DNA from: Burkholderiales bacterium
Lineage (GTDB): Bacteria > Pseudomonadota > Gammaproteobacteria > Burkholderiales > Burkholderiaceae_C
Assembly (NCBI GenBank): GCA_028869035.1
Contig: JAGWTL010000023.1
Location: 1-16,476 of the forward strand
DNA length: 16,476 nucleotides
Direction: 5' to 3'
Part shown: positions 6,878 through 14,235 of the stretch, one piece after another
Position numbering within the stretch: position 1 is the stretch's first letter
Layout of the letters: the number at the start of each line of letters is the position of its first letter
Notes under the pieces: model-generated
Databases searched by the model: none
What the model was told of the DNA's origin: nothing
What the model saw: only the letters and a program-made list of their open reading frames with translations
Translations under genes and position numbers: made by a program

Positions 6878-7572
6878 GTTGATCCATCCTGGACGCCGTA
6901 GCGTTGTCGATAAGCCAGCACGCGCGCGTGGTCGGCGGCCAGGCCATCTTTGCTGTTGTGCTCCAGATACTGCAACAAATCGGCCAGCTTCGCAATGGCG
7001 GCCACCTGCAATCCCAAGCGATTTCGTACGTATTGCACGGCACTGTAGGGCACGTCCTGCCCGTTTTCGGTGGCCATTTCCTGCCGGTCCAGGGCGATCA
7101 CCACCCCATGGGGCGTGGCGCCCGCGGCCTCGATCAGGGCGATGGACTCGCGCGCAGCGGTGCCGGCGGACATGACGTCGTCGACGACGAGAACCCGGCC
7201 CTTGAGCGGTGCGCCGACCAGGGCGCCACCTTCGCCGTGGTCCTTGGCTTCCTTGCGGTTGTAGGCAAAAGGCACGTTGCGCCCGTGCCGCGCCAGCTCC
7301 ACGGCCAGGGCCGCGCCCAGGGGGATGCCCTTGTAGGCCGGGCCGAAGATCATGTCGAACGCGATGCCGGAGGCGATCAGGCGGCGCGCATAGAATTCGG
7401 CCAGCCGGCCCAGCTTAGCCCCGTCGTCGAACAGGCCCGCATTGAAAAAATAGGGGGAGAGTCGGCCGGCCTTGGTCTTGAATTCGCCGAAACGCAGCAC
7501 GCCGCATTCGACCGCAAAAGCCACGAAATCCTGGGCCAGGCTGTCCTGCCCGCTCACCACACCGTCCGCCAT
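6874..7572 (-). CDS. pyrE: Orotate phosphoribosyltransferase
   Basis: The protein has 232 residues. It catalyses the step from orotate and PRPP to orotidine 5'-phosphate in de novo pyrimidine synthesis. The PRPP-binding motif VLVVDDVMSAGTA is at about residues 128-139, the flexible catalytic loop YNRKEAKDHGEGG at about 104-116, and the early orotate-binding region FGEFKTKAGRLSPYFFNAG at about 28-46. I chose the ATG at 7572-7570 because the family match begins there and an AAGGA box sits seven bases upstream; the frame is open for 41 more codons, but they lie inside the divergent exonuclease gene. The ATG overlaps by two bases the likely ATG of the divergent gene, so the pyrE promoter must lie within that gene's coding sequence. 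Downstream it is coupled to the DUF4124-like gene. Confidence 0.96.
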   Translation of the reverse strand: MADGVVSGQDSLAQDFVAFAVECGVLRFGEFKTKAGRLSPYFFNAGLFDDGAKLGRLAEFYARRLIASGIAFDMIFGPAYKGIPLGAALAVELARHGRNVPFAYNRKEAKDHGEGGALVGAPLKGRVLVVDDVMSAGTAARESIALIEAAGATPHGVVIALDRQEMATENGQDVPYSAVQYVRNRLGLQVAAIAKLADLLQYLEHNSKDGLAADHARVLAYRQRYGVQDGST

Positions 7573-8374
7573 GGGAAATTCCTTGTTCAAACTCGTCAGC
7601 CTCAACCTCAACGGCATACGCTCGGCCACCAGCAAGGGGCTGGAGGCCTGGCTGGACCGGACTCGTCCGGATTGTATGGGGGTGCAGGAGGTCAAGGCCC
7701 AGGCCGGCGACGTGGCCGGGCGCTTCGAGGAACTCGCCGGCCTGCGCGGCTACTTCCACTACGCCGAGAAAAAGGGCTACTCGGGCGTGGGGCTCTACAC
7801 CCGGCACGAACCGAGCGATGTGCGCATCGGCTACGGTTCACCCGAATTCGACGCCGAAGGCCGTTATGTGGAACTGCGCTTCGACACCCCGCAGCGCAAG
7901 CTGTCGCTGATCAGCTGCTACTTTCCCAGCGGTTCCTCGGGCGAGGAGCGGCAGGAGGCCAAGTTCCGCTTCCTGGACCAGATCTACCCGCACCTGCAAA
8001 AACTCAAGAAACAACGCGAGTTCATCCTCACCGGCGACATCAACATCGCGCACAAGGAAATGGACCTCAGGAACTGGAAAGGCAATCTCAAGAACTCCGG
8101 CTTCCTGCCCGAGGAGCGCGCCTGGATGACCCGACTGCTGGACGAAGGCGGCCTGGTCGACGTCTACCGCCGCCTGCAGCCCGAGACCACCGACGCGGCT
8201 TACACCTGGTGGAGCAACCGCGGCCAGGCCTACGCCAAGAACGTGGGCTGGCGCATCGACTACCAGCTGGCCACGCCGGCCTTGGCCGAGCGGGCGCGCA
8301 GCGAATCCATCTACAAGGGCGAGAAGTTCAGCGACCACGCGCCGCTGACCATCGGCTACGAAGCCCTGCTGTGA
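7571..8374 (+). CDS. xth: Exodeoxyribonuclease III / AP endonuclease family protein
   Basis: The protein has 267 residues, the normal exonuclease III size. It belongs to the DNase I-like endonuclease/exonuclease/phosphatase fold and repairs abasic sites and 3' blocked ends. Visible active-site elements are Asn12-14 region SLNLNGIR, metal-binding Glu40 in GVQEVKAQ, the tyrosine in SCYFPSGSSGEER, Asp156 and Asn158 in TGDINIAHKEMDL, Asp230 in GWRIDYQL, and Asp255-His256 in FSDHAPL. The start is uncertain. The ATG at 7571 has no Shine-Dalgarno sequence and shares two bases with the divergent pyrE ATG. An in-frame TTG at 7583 (giving MFKLVSLNLNGIR) has a GGGAAA upstream and fits the protein start I recall in relatives. 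It ends 9 bases from the convergent DUF3422 gene. Confidence 0.93.
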   Translation: MGNSLFKLVSLNLNGIRSATSKGLEAWLDRTRPDCMGVQEVKAQAGDVAGRFEELAGLRGYFHYAEKKGYSGVGLYTRHEPSDVRIGYGSPEFDAEGRYVELRFDTPQRKLSLISCYFPSGSSGEERQEAKFRFLDQIYPHLQKLKKQREFILTGDINIAHKEMDLRNWKGNLKNSGFLPEERAWMTRLLDEGGLVDVYRRLQPETTDAAYTWWSNRGQAYAKNVGWRIDYQLATPALAERARSESIYKGEKFSDHAPLTIGYEALL

Positions 8375-8383
8375 GCCCTGGCT

Positions 8384-9718
8384 TCAGTGGTCGACGTTGA
8401 GTCTGGCGTGGATGCGGCGCGTGGTGCGCCACACCGCCCACAAGACCAGCGGGATCAGCGCCCCCACGGCGATCTCAGGGTTGAGCGGCGCGCCGGCAGC
8501 CTTGGCGGCCTTGGCCCCATAAAGCAGGAGACTGACCACGTAGTAGGAAATGGCCGCGATGGACAGGCCTTCCACCGTGGACTGCAGGCGCAGCTGCAGT
8601 TCCTGCCCGCGCGTGAGCTTTTCCAGCAACTGCTGGTTCTGCGCCTCGGCGGCAATGTCCACCCGCGTGCGCAGCAGGGCGCTGGCGCGCGAGACGCGTT
8701 CGGACAGGGAGATCAGGCGCTGCGACGTGGCCACCACCGTGGCCATGGCCGGAGAAAGGCGGCGCTGCAGAAACTCGCCCAGGGTCTGGGTGCCGGGCAC
8801 CGGCTGCTCACGCAACTCGGCCAGGCGCTGGCCCACCAGGGTGTCATAAGCCCGTGTGGCCGCGAAGCGGTAGTCGTTCTCGGCGGTGGCGCGTTCCACG
8901 CGCGCGGCCAGCGCGATCAGGGTGTCCAGCAGTTCCTGCTCCGAGGCCTGCTTGTTTTCCAGACTCGCCGTGATGCCGGCCAGCTGCCCCTCGGCTTGCG
9001 TCAGCATGGGCCCCAGGCCCTTGGCCACGGGCAGGCCGCGCAGGGCCATGAGGCGGTAGGTCTCGAGTTCCAGCAGGCGCTGCGAAACGCGGCCGGCCCG
9101 CGTTTCCGAGGTTCCGGGCGGCGCGATCACCAGCAGGCGTTCGAAGCCGCTGTCGCGCAGCTGGAAATCGGTCACGGCCAGGGAATGGCCGTTGTTGCCC
9201 ATGACCGAAGCCACCACCGGGTGGTCACCGAACCAGCGACGCGCCTGCACCAGGCTGCTGTCCGGTGGCGACACCTCACCATGCACCATGGCCAGCTTGA
9301 TGGCCGCGATGGTGCGCCCCGGAATCTCGCGCAGCCACTGGGGCGCCACCACCAGCGAGGTCAGCAGCTCCGGGTCGCTGGCGTCCAGCCACGCATGCTT
9401 GGGCAGCGGCTGCACGATGGAGTAACGCGTGAACTCGGTGTGGCGCTCCCACTTGACGGTGTAACCCTCGAAACGCAGGCGCAGGAAGTTGCCCTGCAGG
9501 CGTTCCGGCATCAGGTCCTGCTGGCCGGGCAGGCGGCGCAGGTGCTCGCACTCCTGCTCGCGGCTGATGCCCTCGTTGAGCACGGCCACATAGATCACCA
9601 GGGCCGGCAGGCGGATGCGCGCCGAAGGGCGGGCGTGCACCTCGTTGTGCAGCATGGCGCGTTGGCCGTCATCGGCTGGCAGCAGGCGGGCGGGTTCGGC
9701 GGGGGCATTCGCATTCAT
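8384..9718 (-). CDS. DUF3422 family membrane protein
   Basis: The protein has 444 residues from the chosen start. The N-terminal HNEVHARP motif (about residues 24-31) is the DUF3422 signature, and the family length fits. The middle is a large soluble domain followed by helical, coiled-coil-prone segments (about 230-380). Two membrane helices lie at the C-terminus, about 384-401 (GLSIAAISYYVVSLLLYG) and 416-430 (IAVGALIPLVLWAVW), with a basic tail. That arrangement recalls CorA-type proteins, but no function is established to my knowledge. I took the ATG at 9718-9716 (MNANAPAEP); in-frame alternatives at 9727 and 9784 exist. The 9727 ATG falls inside the left arm of a palindrome in the divergent gap, which makes it less likely. 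No clear Shine-Dalgarno sequence is present for any of them. Confidence 0.88.
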   Translation of the reverse strand: MNANAPAEPARLLPADDGQRAMLHNEVHARPSARIRLPALVIYVAVLNEGISREQECEHLRRLPGQQDLMPERLQGNFLRLRFEGYTVKWERHTEFTRYSIVQPLPKHAWLDASDPELLTSLVVAPQWLREIPGRTIAAIKLAMVHGEVSPPDSSLVQARRWFGDHPVVASVMGNNGHSLAVTDFQLRDSGFERLLVIAPPGTSETRAGRVSQRLLELETYRLMALRGLPVAKGLGPMLTQAEGQLAGITASLENKQASEQELLDTLIALAARVERATAENDYRFAATRAYDTLVGQRLAELREQPVPGTQTLGEFLQRRLSPAMATVVATSQRLISLSERVSRASALLRTRVDIAAEAQNQQLLEKLTRGQELQLRLQSTVEGLSIAAISYYVVSLLLYGAKAAKAAGAPLNPEIAVGALIPLVLWAVWRTTRRIHARLNVDH

Positions 9719-9722
9719 GGGT

Positions 9723-9764
9723 CGCATTTTGCCGGCATAACGTGACGTCGCCGTGCAAAATGCG
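9723..9764. promoter_or_regulatory. Large imperfect palindrome in the DUF3422/MBL divergent gap (candidate operator)
   Basis: The 83-base gap between the two divergent genes holds CGCATTTTGC (9723-9732) and its exact reverse complement GCAAAATGCG (9755-9764). The arms extend inward as CGGC (9733-9736) and GCCG (9750-9753) with one unpaired T at 9754. This gives a 14-pair stem and a 13-base loop that itself contains GACGTC. Each arm also reads as GCA-N3-TGC, a small dyad, and the arm centres are 31 bases apart, about three helical turns. It could be a pair of repressor sites or an RNA hairpin. The symmetry is directly seen; the function is inferred. Confidence 0.5.
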
Positions 9765-9801
9765 GCTTTCAACGTCTCTTTCACCCCCTTTTTCCCTGGC
9801 C

Positions 9802-10440
9802 ATGCTCAAGTACCAGACCGTTCCCGTGACCGCCTTTGAACAGAATTGCTCCATCGTCTGGTGCGACGCAACTATGGAGGCCGCCGTCATCGACCCGGGC
9901 GGTGACCTGCCGCGCATCACGGCCGAAGTGGTGCGCCTGAGCCTCACGCTCAAGGCCATCTGGCTGACCCATGCCCACATCGACCATGCCGGCGGCACGG
10001 CCGAACTCGCCCGCCTGCTCCAGTTGCCCATCATCGGCCCCCATCCCGGCGACCAGTTCTGGATCGACCAGCTGGCCGAGCAGAGCCGCATGTTCCGTTT
10101 CCCCCCGTCGGAGCGCTTCACGCCCACCCGCTGGCTGCAGGACGGCGACACCGTGAGCATCGGCCACAGTACGCTCAGCGTACGCCATTGCCCGGGCCAC
10201 ACACCCGGGCATGTGGTCTTCCACTCCTCCGAAGCCCGGCGCGCTTTCGTCGGCGACGTGTTGTTTGCCGGCTCCATCGGCCGCACCGATTTCCCCCAGG
10301 GCAACCACGCCGACCTGATCCGCAGCATCACGGAGCGACTGTGGCCCATGGGCAACGATACCGTCTTCATCCCGGGCCACGGCCCCGAAAGCACCTTTGG
10401 CCGCGAGCGCCAGACCAATCCTTTTGTAGGCGGAACGTAA
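9802..10440 (+). CDS. Metallo-beta-lactamase-fold hydrolase, glyoxalase II-like
   Basis: The protein has 212 residues. The metal site is complete: His57, His59, Asp61 and His62 in THAHIDHAGG, His133 in CPGHTPGH, Asp152 in FVGDVLFAG and His193 in IPGHGP. The compact length and the GSIGRTDFPQG segment match the short YcbL-type glyoxalase II-like group (hydroxyacylglutathione hydrolase-related) rather than full-length GloB with its C-terminal helical domain. The substrate is likely a small thioester or similar compound, but it cannot be read from the sequence. The start at 9802 (MLKYQTVPVTAFEQN) is chosen because the family begins with this strand; the frame is open back to a GTG at 9742 within the palindrome. 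No clear Shine-Dalgarno sequence is seen. It is divergent from the DUF3422 gene. Confidence 0.92.
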   Translation: MLKYQTVPVTAFEQNCSIVWCDATMEAAVIDPGGDLPRITAEVVRLSLTLKAIWLTHAHIDHAGGTAELARLLQLPIIGPHPGDQFWIDQLAEQSRMFRFPPSERFTPTRWLQDGDTVSIGHSTLSVRHCPGHTPGHVVFHSSEARRAFVGDVLFAGSIGRTDFPQGNHADLIRSITERLWPMGNDTVFIPGHGPESTFGRERQTNPFVGGT

Positions 10441-10565
10441 GCACACGCTACCGTTCGTCATCTCATGCGGCAGAGCGTACAGAAACCCTGTCTCGCGCTT
10501 CAGTAAACGGCACGCCAGGCCGATCTCCTCAATAATCAAATCCAGTTTGAAACTCGGCAACCATC

Positions 10566-11171
10566 ATGAATCCGCTGCGCGCCCGCCTGCTGGCGCTGGC
10601 CCTCTTTACTGCAGCGGCCGGCCCGGCGCCGGCCCAAGTCACCTATGCCAACCCGGGCCTCTACAGCCTGGGTCACGGCCTGCCCGTCGGCGGCAGCTGG
10701 GGCCTGCGCAGTGACTACAGCCCCGGCCTGAAATGGAAGGGCCCCGAAAGCCGTCTGGAAGCCGGATTCCCGGCCGACATCAACCGTGCCAGCCTCTATG
10801 CCGACTGGTTTCCCTTTGGCAGCGGCTTTCGCGTGGTCGGCGGCCTGAGCTTCAACGACACACGCAACGCCCAGGTCAACCCGCTTGGCTCCACGGCAAC
10901 TGCGGCCGGCAGCCCCTACCAGCTGCGCCCGAGATCCCCCAACACCTCCACCTATGTGGGGGTGGGCTATGGCCAGCAGGGCCAGGCCGGCAAGGGCCTG
11001 GGCTTTTACGCCGACATGGGGGTCTCGCTGGGCACACTGCCCAGCGAGACGGACAGCGTTCAGGGCAGCAACGCCACGCTGGACATGGATGGGTGGCGCA
11101 CGCAGAGCAACGGCTGGCTGGGCTTTCGTTACCTGCCCAGCGTGTCGCTGGGCCTCATCTACCGTTACTGA
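10566..11171 (+). CDS. Outer-membrane beta-barrel protein, paralogue 1
   Basis: The protein has 201 residues with a signal peptide (MNPLRARLLALALFTAAAGPAPAQ) and a mature part rich in Gly, Ser, Tyr and alternating hydrophobic residues. It ends in LGLIYRY, a C-terminal aromatic residue as used for BAM-dependent barrel insertion. Segments such as GLYSLGHGLPVGGSWGLRSDY, LYADWFPFGSGFRVVGGL and YVGVGYGQQGQAGKGLGFYADMGVSLG are typical of small eight-stranded OmpW/OmpA-like barrels found in Burkholderiales. The specific function is unknown. It is followed by a clear paralogue 75 bases downstream, and both share the barrel strands but differ in loop regions. The 125-base gap upstream (10441-10565) probably holds the promoter; I see an AT-rich AATAAT there (10531-10536) but no convincing -35. 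Confidence 0.8.
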   Translation: MNPLRARLLALALFTAAAGPAPAQVTYANPGLYSLGHGLPVGGSWGLRSDYSPGLKWKGPESRLEAGFPADINRASLYADWFPFGSGFRVVGGLSFNDTRNAQVNPLGSTATAAGSPYQLRPRSPNTSTYVGVGYGQQGQAGKGLGFYADMGVSLGTLPSETDSVQGSNATLDMDGWRTQSNGWLGFRYLPSVSLGLIYRY

Positions 11172-11186
11172 GCGAACTGCCACCTC

Positions 11187-11204
11187 AAACGGCATGAACC
11201 GTTT
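11187..11204. other. Small hairpin between the two barrel genes
   Basis: AAACGG (11187-11192) and CCGTTT (11199-11204) form a six-pair stem with a CATGAA loop, followed by TAAAAACG. Next to it, CGTTTT-A-AAAACG is a second near-palindrome (11200-11212). The stem is weak and has no proper T-run, so it could at best be an inefficient terminator or a processing site that separates the expression of the two paralogues. Confidence 0.3.
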
Positions 11205-11246
11205 TAAAAACGTTGTCGCGGTACACAAGCTTCGGGACATCTCCTT

Positions 11247-11888
11247 ATGAAAAAACAGCTTTTCAGCCTGGCTCTCTTGACCGGTTTTGGCGCCAATATT
11301 CAGGCGCAAGACATCTATGGCGGCATCGGCTTGCCCGGTCTTTACACTTTGGGTTATGCCCACCCTGTCAGCAACAGTTGGGGCCTGCGCGGCGAATATG
11401 CCGGCGGTCTGTCGGCCAGTGCCAGCGGAACCGACAACGGCGTGCGCTACGACGCCACCCTCAAGTCCAGCCGCGCCGGTCTGTTTGCCGACTGGTTTCC
11501 CTTCAGCGGCGGTTTCCGCCTGGTCGGTGGCGTCACGGCCAATGACACCAAGCTGAATGTCAATGGCGTGGGCGGCCCCAACACCACCATCGGCAGCGTC
11601 ACGACCGACACCACGGGCAAGAAATTCAACGTGAACCTGAAGTACCCGAGCACCACCGCCTATCTGGGCCTGGGCTACGGTCACCATGTCACGACCAAGG
11701 GCCTGGGGTTTTATGCCGACCTCGGCGTCACTCTCGGCTCTTTCACGGCCGACATCGACACCGACCTGGTCGGCTACAACGGCATCACCCAGGCCGATGT
11801 CGATGCACAGAAAAAGAAGATGAACGACTCCCTCGGTGGCCTGGCTTACCTGCCCAGTTTTTCCGTCGGCATGGTCTATCGCTTCTGA
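11247..11888 (+). CDS. Outer-membrane beta-barrel protein, paralogue 2
   Basis: The protein has 213 residues. A signal peptide (MKKQLFSLALLTGFGANIQAQ) precedes a barrel that aligns along its whole length with the upstream gene: GLYTLGYAHPVSNSWGLRGEYAGGL, AGLFADWFPFSGGFRLVGGVTAND, YLGLGYGHHVTTKGLGFYADLGVTLGS, and the end VGMVYRF with terminal Phe. The loop between about residues 170 and 195 (GYNGITQADVDAQKKKMNDSL) is longer and more polar than in paralogue 1. DNA is also conserved in patches, for example the identical 17 bases at 10800-10816 and 11487-11503. This gene has visibly more A/T than its neighbour, especially at its start. The ATG at 11247 is preceded by GGACATCTCCTT, giving only a weak ribosome-binding site. 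It ends 14 bases from the convergent M48 protease gene. Function unknown. Confidence 0.82.
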   Translation: MKKQLFSLALLTGFGANIQAQDIYGGIGLPGLYTLGYAHPVSNSWGLRGEYAGGLSASASGTDNGVRYDATLKSSRAGLFADWFPFSGGFRLVGGVTANDTKLNVNGVGGPNTTIGSVTTDTTGKKFNVNLKYPSTTAYLGLGYGHHVTTKGLGFYADLGVTLGSFTADIDTDLVGYNGITQADVDAQKKKMNDSLGGLAYLPSFSVGMVYRF

Positions 11889-11902
11889 AGCCTCGACGGC
11901 TT

Positions 11903-12766
11903 TCATGGCCGCGCGCCTGCACGACGGGCCCGCTCATACAGCGGCAGCACCTTGGGCAGATTTTTCTCGATTTCGACAATACGGGCCTGGCCCGAAGGGT
12001 GGGTGGACAGCCATTGCGGCGGTGCGCCCTTGCTGGCGGCGCTCATCTTGTGCCACAGGCTCACCCCGGCGCGGGGGTCGTACCCCGCGCGCGCGGCCAA
12101 CTCCATGCCCACCAGGTCCGCTTCCGTTTCGTCGCTGCGGCTGAAACTGAGTTTCGCGAGGCTGGCGCCGCCGCGCGCCGCGCCGTCGGTGAGGCGTGGG
12201 TCCACGCCCAGCCAGGCGGCCACCACGGCGCCGCCCACGCGCGCCAGGCCCTCGGTCACGGCGCCCTTGCCCATGCGCTCGCGCGCATGCTCGCGCAAGG
12301 CGTGCGCGATCTCATGGCCCATGACCATGGCCACCTCGTCGTCCGTCAGTTGCAACTGGTCGAGGATGCCGGTGTAGAAAGCGATCTTGCCGCCGGGCAT
12401 GCAGAAGGCATTGACCTGGGGCGACCGGATCAGGCTGACCGCCCATTTCCAGTCCCGCGCGCGCGGATTCCACGCCAGGGCATGCGGAATGATGTTTCTG
12501 GCAATGCCCTGCAAGCGCTGGACCTGCGGGTGATCCCGGGGCAGCAGGGCCTGTTTGCTGGCGGCCTGTTTCTGCAGCTGCAGGTATTGCTGTTCCGCCG
12601 TTTTCTCGATTTGCTCGGCCGGCACCAGCTTGGTGAAAGCCGAGTTCTTGCCCACGTCCACGCCGTCCCGCTGCGGCGCGGGACGCTCGTTGCAAGCCGC
12701 CAGCAACGCGGCTGTCAGCAGCAGGGGCAGCCAGGCCACAAGAGATCGTCGTTTTGTTTCGGTCAT
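11903..12766 (-). CDS. M48 family zinc metalloprotease, lipoprotein
   Basis: The protein has 287 residues. It begins with a lipoprotein signal, LLTAALLAAC, with the lipid-bearing Cys25 followed by Asn, so it is membrane-anchored facing the periplasm. The protease core has HEIAH (His151, Glu152, His155) and the downstream ETEAD (Glu213 the likely third zinc ligand), as in YcaL/LoiP/BepA-type M48 peptidases that handle outer-membrane proteins. NAFCMPGGKIAFYTGIL before the zinc site and WLSTHPSGQARIVEIE near the C-terminus are also family motifs. There is no TPR domain, so it is closer to LoiP/YcaL than to BepA. I chose the ATG at 12766-12764 because the lipoprotein signal then has a normal length; an upstream in-frame GTG/ATG region to 12814 would run into the divergent ampG gene. 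Confidence 0.92.
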   Translation of the reverse strand: MTETKRRSLVAWLPLLLTAALLAACNERPAPQRDGVDVGKNSAFTKLVPAEQIEKTAEQQYLQLQKQAASKQALLPRDHPQVQRLQGIARNIIPHALAWNPRARDWKWAVSLIRSPQVNAFCMPGGKIAFYTGILDQLQLTDDEVAMVMGHEIAHALREHARERMGKGAVTEGLARVGGAVVAAWLGVDPRLTDGAARGGASLAKLSFSRSDETEADLVGMELAARAGYDPRAGVSLWHKMSAASKGAPPQWLSTHPSGQARIVEIEKNLPKVLPLYERARRAGARP

Positions 12767-12804
12767 GGGATGGGTGAGCCGGGGGCAGCGCTTATTATTC
12801 CCGC

Positions 12805-14142
12805 ATGACACCAAGTGCGCCCGAAGCGGCCCAACTCAAGCCCAGCTGGGGCGCCACCCTGCGCGTCTACCTCGAACCCGCCACCCTGCGCATGCTGGCC
12901 CTGGGCTTTGCCGCCGGCCTGCCCCTGCTGCTGGTGCTGGGCACGCTGAGCTTTCGCCTGCGCGAGGCCGGCGTGGACCGCGGCACCATCGGCGAGCTCA
13001 GCTGGGTCGGCCTGGCCTATGCCTTCAAGTGGGCCTGGGCCCCGTTGGTCGACCGCCTGCCCCTGCCCGGCCTGACCCGCTGGCTGGGCCTGCGGCGCAG
13101 CTGGTTGCTGCTCTCGCAGGGGGCCATCATGGCCGGGCTGGTGGGCATGGCCCTGAGCAATCCGCAAAACGGCCTGCAAGCCGTGGTCTGGTGCGCGCTG
13201 GCCGTGGCTGTCGCCTCGGCCACGCAGGACATTGCGCTGGACGCCTTCCGCATCGAATCGGCCGGGGCCGAGCGCCAGGCCGCGCTGGCGGCGGCCTACC
13301 AGACCGGCTACCGCGTGGCCATGATCTGGGCCGGCGCCGGCGTGCTGTGGCTGGCCGCGCGCGCCGAGGTCAACGTGACCGGCTACCAGAACACCGCCTG
13401 GGAAACCGCCTACCTGGTCATGGCCGCCAGCATGCTGCCCGGCGTGCTGACGGTGCTGTTCTCGCGCGAACCGATGCGCCACGAACTGCCGCCTGCGCGC
13501 GGCCCGGGCGAATGGCTGCAGGGTGCACTGGTCGAGCCCTTTGCCGATTTCCTGCGCCGCTACCAGTGGCAGGCCGCCCTGATCCTGGGCCTGATCGCGG
13601 TCTACCGTATCAGCGACGTGGTCATGGGCATCATGGCCAACCCCTTTTACGTGGACATGGGCTACACCAAGGACGAGGTAGCGGCCGTGACCAAGGTCTA
13701 CGGCGTGATCATGACCCTGGTGGGCGCCTTCCTGGGCGGCGTGCTGGCCATGCGTCTGGGTGTGATGCGCGTGCTCATGCTGGGCGCCCTGCTCAGCGCG
13801 GCCAGCAACCTGCTGTTCGCCTGGCTGGGGACCCGGGGCCACGATGTCACGGCGCTGGTTTTTGTGATCTCGGCCGACAACCTCTCCAGCGGCATCGCCT
13901 CGGCCGCCTTCATCGCCTACCTCTCCAGCCTGACCAACATCAGCTACTCGGCCACGCAGTACGCGCTGTTCAGTTCCATGATGCTGCTGGCGCCCAAGTT
14001 CATCGCCGGCTTCTCGGGCCACTACGTGGACGCCTACGGCTACAGCCATTTCTTCATCTCCACAGCGCTGCTGGGTCTGCCCGTGCTGCTGCTGGTATGG
14101 CTGGCCGCGCGAGCCCAGGCCTCCGGGGCCCGTTCACCCTGA
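12805..14142 (+). CDS. ampG: AmpG-like muropeptide permease (MFS)
   Basis: The protein has 445 residues and about twelve membrane helices. It belongs to the AmpG branch of the major facilitator superfamily, which imports GlcNAc-anhydroMurNAc peptides for cell-wall recycling. Diagnostic stretches are GFAAGLPLLLVLGTLSFRLREAGVDRGTIG (about 34-63), FKWAWAPLVDRLPLPGL (about 74-90), ATQDIALDAFRIES (about 139-152) and, in the second half, YRISDVVMGIMANPFYVDMGYTKDEVA. It is slightly shorter than the E. coli protein (491 residues), mainly at the C-terminus. The ATG at 12805 lies 38 bases from the divergent M48 protease start; TTATTATTC just upstream is the only AT-rich piece there. In beta-lactamase-carrying bacteria AmpG also feeds the AmpR signal, but no ampC or ampR is visible here. 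Confidence 0.9.
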   Translation: MTPSAPEAAQLKPSWGATLRVYLEPATLRMLALGFAAGLPLLLVLGTLSFRLREAGVDRGTIGELSWVGLAYAFKWAWAPLVDRLPLPGLTRWLGLRRSWLLLSQGAIMAGLVGMALSNPQNGLQAVVWCALAVAVASATQDIALDAFRIESAGAERQAALAAAYQTGYRVAMIWAGAGVLWLAARAEVNVTGYQNTAWETAYLVMAASMLPGVLTVLFSREPMRHELPPARGPGEWLQGALVEPFADFLRRYQWQAALILGLIAVYRISDVVMGIMANPFYVDMGYTKDEVAAVTKVYGVIMTLVGAFLGGVLAMRLGVMRVLMLGALLSAASNLLFAWLGTRGHDVTALVFVISADNLSSGIASAAFIAYLSSLTNISYSATQYALFSSMMLLAPKFIAGFSGHYVDAYGYSHFFISTALLGLPVLLLVWLAARAQASGARSP

Positions 14143-14155
14143 GTCCTGGGCCGGG

Positions 14156-14170
14156 TTTACCTTTCTTTAC
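14156..14170 (-). promoter_or_regulatory. CpxR-like binding box upstream of the two-component operon
   Basis: The plus strand reads TTTAC-CTTTC-TTTAC; on the minus strand this is GTAAA-GAAAG-GTAAA, a perfect match to the enterobacterial CpxR consensus GTAAA-N5-GTAAA. It lies 65 bases before the regulator ATG in a 93-base gap after ampG, in front of an OmpR-type regulator. The short tandem repeat with an 11-base period is what OmpR-family dimers bind. Autoregulation is an inference; the match is seen. Confidence 0.5.
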
Positions 14171-14235
14171 GGACGCGACAAGAGCGGCTGACTGCCCCAC
14201 CGCACCATGGCGGCATGAGCGATAGACTTGCTGAC

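Noticed and set aside
6904..9745. Large plus-strand frames at 6904-8400 and 8387-9745
   Set aside because: They are antisense to pyrE and DUF3422 or out of frame with the exonuclease gene, with no family resemblance.
10433..10460. Possible terminator after the metallo-hydrolase gene
   Set aside because: Only a five-pair GAACG/CGTTC stem with a 14-base loop and no T-run; too weak to call.
14125..14170. GGCCC/GGGCC stem followed by a T-rich stretch as an ampG terminator
   Set aside because: The stem is five pairs with a 16-base loop and the T-rich part is interrupted; the T-rich part is better explained by the CpxR-like repeat.
12763..14225. Long open frames on both strands inside ampG (12763-14049 minus, 12555-14225 plus)
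   Set aside because: The AmpG frame has clear family motifs and membrane helices; the others are Gly/Gln/His/Arg-rich shadows created by the same GC bias.
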